Assembly: GCA_902792495.1 (NCBI GenBank)
Contig: CADBAC010000105.1
Coordinates: 1-5,508 of the forward strand
Source of the DNA: Ruminococcus flavefaciens
Lineage (GTDB): Bacteria > Bacillota > Clostridia > Oscillospirales > Ruminococcaceae
Direction of reading: 5' to 3'
DNA: 5,508 nucleotides
This document shows, one piece after another, positions 5,384 through 5,508 of the stretch. The position numbers were made by a program, and so were the translations under genes. How positions within the stretch are numbered: position 1 is the first letter of the stretch; every line of letters begins with the position of its first letter. The notes under the pieces were generated by a model. It worked only from the letters and a program-made list of their open reading frames with translations. It was not told the origin of the DNA and searched no databases.

Positions 5384-5398
5384 GCACAAAGCTTGTGC
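5384..5398 (+). repeat. Small inverted repeat after the TSP3 gene
   Basis: GCACAA, loop AGC, TTGTGC, starting 13 bases after the TAA at 5370. No T run follows directly, so it is not a standard intrinsic terminator. It may be the outer part of the longer palindrome that continues to the window end. Confidence 0.5.
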
Positions 5399-5400
5399 TG

Positions 5401-5508
5401 AAGATGCGCCGACAGATTTTTTCGTCAGATTGTATAGAAATGCCGCAGGCATACTATCGTATGTCAAGGGATTTCTGTGCAAGATGACGGAAAATATGTC
5501 CGCAGATT
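5401..5508. repeat. Long imperfect palindrome reaching the window edge (MITE-like or structured RNA)
   Basis: The sequence folds back on itself around 5455-5458. The innermost stem is CATAC (5450-5454) with GTATG (5459-5463) around TATC. The next is a 12-bp stem of 5430-5441 with 5471-5482 containing two G-U wobbles in RNA. The arms 5411-5429 and 5483-5500 match as GACAGATTTTTTCGTCA against GACATATTTTCCGTCA, and 5401-5408 partly matches 5501-5508. No ORF fills it. A miniature inverted-repeat element placed just after the gene, or a hairpin RNA, are the main readings; the right end is cut off. Confidence 0.6.

Noticed and set aside
5384..5422. Intrinsic terminator of the TSP3 gene
   Set aside because: The hairpin at 5384-5398 is separated from the T run at 5417-5422 by 18 bases, so it does not have terminator geometry.

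Overview
The window looks like chromosomal DNA of a low-to-moderate GC Gram-positive bacterium, most likely a gut Clostridia of the Ruminococcus/Oscillospiraceae type. The evidence is AGGAGG-type ribosome binding sites, sigma-A promoters with extended -10 boxes, a peptide quorum-sensing cassette (AgrB, GHKL kinase, LytTR regulator), a PxTGD-type surface-anchor signal, and a secreted protein with thrombospondin type-3 (TSP3) calcium-binding repeats. The genus is an inference; no rRNA or other marker gene is present.

Left half (1-2681), minus strand: an agr-like operon transcribed right to left. A promoter at 2733-2761 precedes a LytTR response regulator (start corrected to an ATG at 2669), then an AgrC-like GHKL histidine kinase (start placed at 1957), a 145-base gap, and AgrB, the peptide-processing endopeptidase. 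A strong ribosome binding site just after agrB, cut by the window's left edge, points to one more gene there, probably the agrD pheromone precursor. The gap between kinase and agrB holds two competing signals: a 48-codon ORF that fits exactly between its neighbours (TGATG and TAATG junctions), and a 22-base-spaced imperfect direct repeat resembling a LytTR operator ahead of an extended -10 box.

Middle (2682-3096): a 415-base divergent intergenic region with a promoter for each flanking unit, a perfect 10-bp inverted repeat and a small tandem repeat.

Right half (3097-5370), plus strand: one long reading frame interrupted by a single in-frame TAA at 3613-3615. The part before the stop has a signal peptide and a small beta-rich domain. 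The part after the stop first completes what looks like the C-terminal sorting signal of that protein (PSTGD, hydrophobic stretch, basic tail). It then runs without a stop into a second signal peptide and a 500-residue TSP3-repeat secreted protein. No convincing ribosome binding site is visible for the downstream part. The locus is best read as a recently broken fusion gene, two cell-surface genes that lost their border, or (less likely) a readthrough product. 

Right edge (5371-5508): a long imperfect palindrome centred near 5455 that reaches the window end, possibly a MITE-like element or a structured RNA.

Working model (inference): the secreted peptide made by AgrB plus AgrD is sensed by the kinase, which phosphorylates the LytTR regulator; this would regulate its own operon and possibly the divergent surface-protein locus.
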